Shown piece after piece: positions 20,082 to 21,262 of a DNA stretch of 21,262 nt. The DNA is taken from the NCBI GenBank assembly GCA_002327225.1, contig DCUN01000044.1, forward strand, positions 1 to 21,262, read 5' to 3'. Made by a program: the position numbers and the translations under genes. This DNA comes from Desulfobulbaceae bacterium UBA2213 (lineage in GTDB: Bacteria; Desulfobacterota; Desulfobulbia; Desulfobulbales; Desulfocapsaceae). Below the pieces are notes generated by a model, which saw only the letters and a program-made list of their open reading frames with translations, had not been told where the DNA came from and did no database searches. Each line of letters begins with the position of its first letter. Within the stretch, counting starts at the first letter, position 1.

Positions 20082-21047
20082 ATGCTAGAAAAATGGAAAC
20101 GGGCCGTGATTCACCTGGAGTGCGCAACCGACAGCGAACACTTTTATGATCGAATTAAGAGGGTCGATGAACAGCGAGCCTTACTTGGCCAAGGGCAGAT
20201 AACGCATGAGCAGTTTGCTGAAGAGATTGCGGGTAGAAGTAGGGACATTCGTTTTCATGGAACAGCATTGTTTCTGGCTCATGCGAATCGGCGGTACTTA
20301 TTAACTGCGCGTCATGTCGTATGGGACGAGCGGTCAGCAAAGCGTGAGTTGGAAGAAGAAGCCCAGCGCTTGTTAACGTGGCCCGAAAACATGCGGCAAA
20401 ATTTGCTTCAATCTGCAATCGAACGGGCGCAGAATAAAATTTTTAACATCATTTTTCGCGTTCCCTCGTTTGACGAAGTGCTGGCCAAACGAGGGAACCG
20501 AGAATTTTTAATGAATCTCGGTGCTGGTGCATCTTTCACCGTTCCATATACATTCTCTGATCCTGGCTTAGACTTGGCGTTGATATCGTTGGATCAACGG
20601 GACTCACGCTTTGCCAATGAGCTAACTGCACTCGGCTTCGTTCCTATCACCTCATCCGACATTGCCGATGGCCCTGAATCCGAAGGGCAAGAGGTGTTCA
20701 CCATTGGGTTTCCTAGTTCTACCGCTCTTATCGGACAGGTCAGCCAACATCCGGCGTCTGCTCACTGGTCGTCAAGTCACTTCTCGCTTCCGGTGTCATC
20801 CTTTGGTCGAGTTTCAATGATTCATAGCGCTCTGCCTTTCTTTTGGGCAGACATGAGTATATACCCTGGGAATAGCGGCGGTCCTGTTATCGCAAATGAT
20901 CAATTGGTAGGCGTTGTCAGCGCACAGGCCACGTTACCTATCGATGGAGTTCCAGACGTTCGTACCCGCATACCGTTCGGCCGCATCATAAAAACATCTT
21001 TCGTTCGTGCACTCTTAGAGGTGCAGGCACAGAAGGATCAGAGATAA
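20082..21047 (+). CDS. Trypsin-like serine protease, probable integron cassette gene
   Basis: This 321-residue protein has a chymotrypsin/HtrA-type catalytic triad: His78 in LLTARHVV, Asp164 in GLDLALISL and Ser265 in YPGNSGGPVI. A helical, charged insert (about residues 81-140) separates the His from the Asp. There is no signal peptide, PDZ domain or membrane anchor, so it is likely cytoplasmic and could act in a defence or stress role, as many such stand-alone proteases do; that is speculative. ATG 20082 is preferred because AAGGGAG lies 6 bases before it; ATG 20061 would add seven residues directly after the palindrome. The gene stops three bases before an attC-like site. Codon use and base composition look less GC-rich than in the recBCD genes. 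Confidence 0.85.
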   Translation: MLEKWKRAVIHLECATDSEHFYDRIKRVDEQRALLGQGQITHEQFAEEIAGRSRDIRFHGTALFLAHANRRYLLTARHVVWDERSAKRELEEEAQRLLTWPENMRQNLLQSAIERAQNKIFNIIFRVPSFDEVLAKRGNREFLMNLGAGASFTVPYTFSDPGLDLALISLDQRDSRFANELTALGFVPITSSDIADGPESEGQEVFTIGFPSSTALIGQVSQHPASAHWSSSHFSLPVSSFGRVSMIHSALPFFWADMSIYPGNSGGPVIANDQLVGVVSAQATLPIDGVPDVRTRIPFGRIIKTSFVRALLEVQAQKDQR

Positions 21048-21049
21048 AA

Positions 21050-21143
21050 GCCCAACAAACGGGTCAACCAGACGGCGGGGAGCAGCGTTGCGCTAATCGC
21101 GGTTGAGTTCAGTGGCCGCCGCTGGTTACCCTTGGCGATAAGC
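21050..21143 (+). other. attC-like integron recombination site
   Basis: The outer left box GCCCAAC (21050-21056) fits RYYYAAC, and the right end GATAAGC (21137-21143) fits GTTRRRY with one mismatch at its second base. Between them, AACGGGTCAACCAGACGGCGG (left arm, ends at 21077) folds with CCGCCGCTGGTTACCCTT (21118-21133). The pairing is perfect except for three extra bases on the left arm (C, C and A), which would be extrahelical bases, the hallmark of attC folding and strand choice. The roughly 94-base length is normal. It lies immediately after a gene stop and before a new gene, as in a cassette array. Confidence 0.7.
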
Positions 21144-21164
21144 ATCTTAAGGAGGCGCATCAGC

Positions 21165-21262
21165 TTGAAATCAATCATTATTGTTGCATTCGGTGGTGCG
21201 CTGGGCTCAGTCGCCCGCTACAAACTTTCTGGTTTGGCCTCCTCCGCAGAATCTGTGGATAG
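21165..21262 (+). CDS. crcB: Fluoride channel CrcB/FluC, 5' part only (runs off the window)
   Basis: From a TTG at 21165, after GGAGG with a 9-base spacer, the frame reads KSIIIVAFGGALGSVARYKL, then SGLASSAESVD to the window edge. The first helix with GGALGSVARY is the signature N-terminus of CrcB/FluC, a small dimeric channel that exports fluoride. No ATG or GTG in frame fits better. It follows the attC-like site by about 20 bases, so it is probably the next cassette, and cassette genes often use weak starts. Only 32 codons are visible. Confidence 0.75.
   Translation, partial: MKSIIIVAFGGALGSVARYKLSGLASSAESVD

Overview
The window looks like chromosome from a Desulfobulbales-type sulfate- or sulfur-metabolising bacterium (Desulfobacterota, the former Deltaproteobacteria). 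The main clue is a 61-residue ferredoxin laid out like Desulfovibrio africanus ferredoxin III. A complete recCBD cluster and LPS-type envelope genes fit a Gram-negative host. The taxonomy is inferred from protein resemblance only.

Layout. 1-2283: two envelope glycan genes (GT25 glycosyltransferase and an O-antigen ligase/polymerase-type membrane protein), the second apparently read past its natural end. 2199-3152: ferredoxin and rsmE, closed by a long hairpin. 3237-4676: a conserved-looking hypothetical protein on the minus strand, divergent from a small two-helix membrane protein; the two start codons abut in CATATG. 4880-14979: Fic protein, recC, recB and recD in one tight plus-strand run. 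15093-15739: a minus-strand AbrB-type antitoxin/PIN toxin pair. 15843-16087: the wreck of what looks like a csx20 CRISPR ancillary gene. 16411-19718: a DedA/TVP38 membrane protein, a flavin disulfide-reductase-like enzyme and an APH-like kinase. 20019-21262: an 18-bp-arm palindrome, a trypsin-like protease gene, an attC-like site immediately after its stop, and the start of a crcB/fluC fluoride-channel gene. This end is best read as integron gene cassettes.

The most unusual feature is in the recombination genes. recB and recD carry at least eight copies of a 54-bp (18-codon) repeat, at four places, all in the same orientation and reading frame. The unit is built from two short hairpins, is a multiple of three, and by hand translation has no stop in any of the six frames, so it can sit inside a gene without breaking it. 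Removing the recD block of three restores a continuous RecD-like sequence. A second stop-free repeat (heptamer GACAGAG) sits in frame in recC, with a decayed copy in recB. Together they look like small coding-tolerant repeats that have colonised the RecBCD genes, comparable in principle to the Rickettsia palindromic elements found inside proteins.

The other accessory signals (toxin-antitoxin pair, CRISPR relic, cassettes, REP-like palindrome) cluster downstream of recD, which suggests that 15.0-21.3 kb is a zone of gain and loss. The envelope, ferredoxin and rsmE genes at the left look like ordinary core genome.
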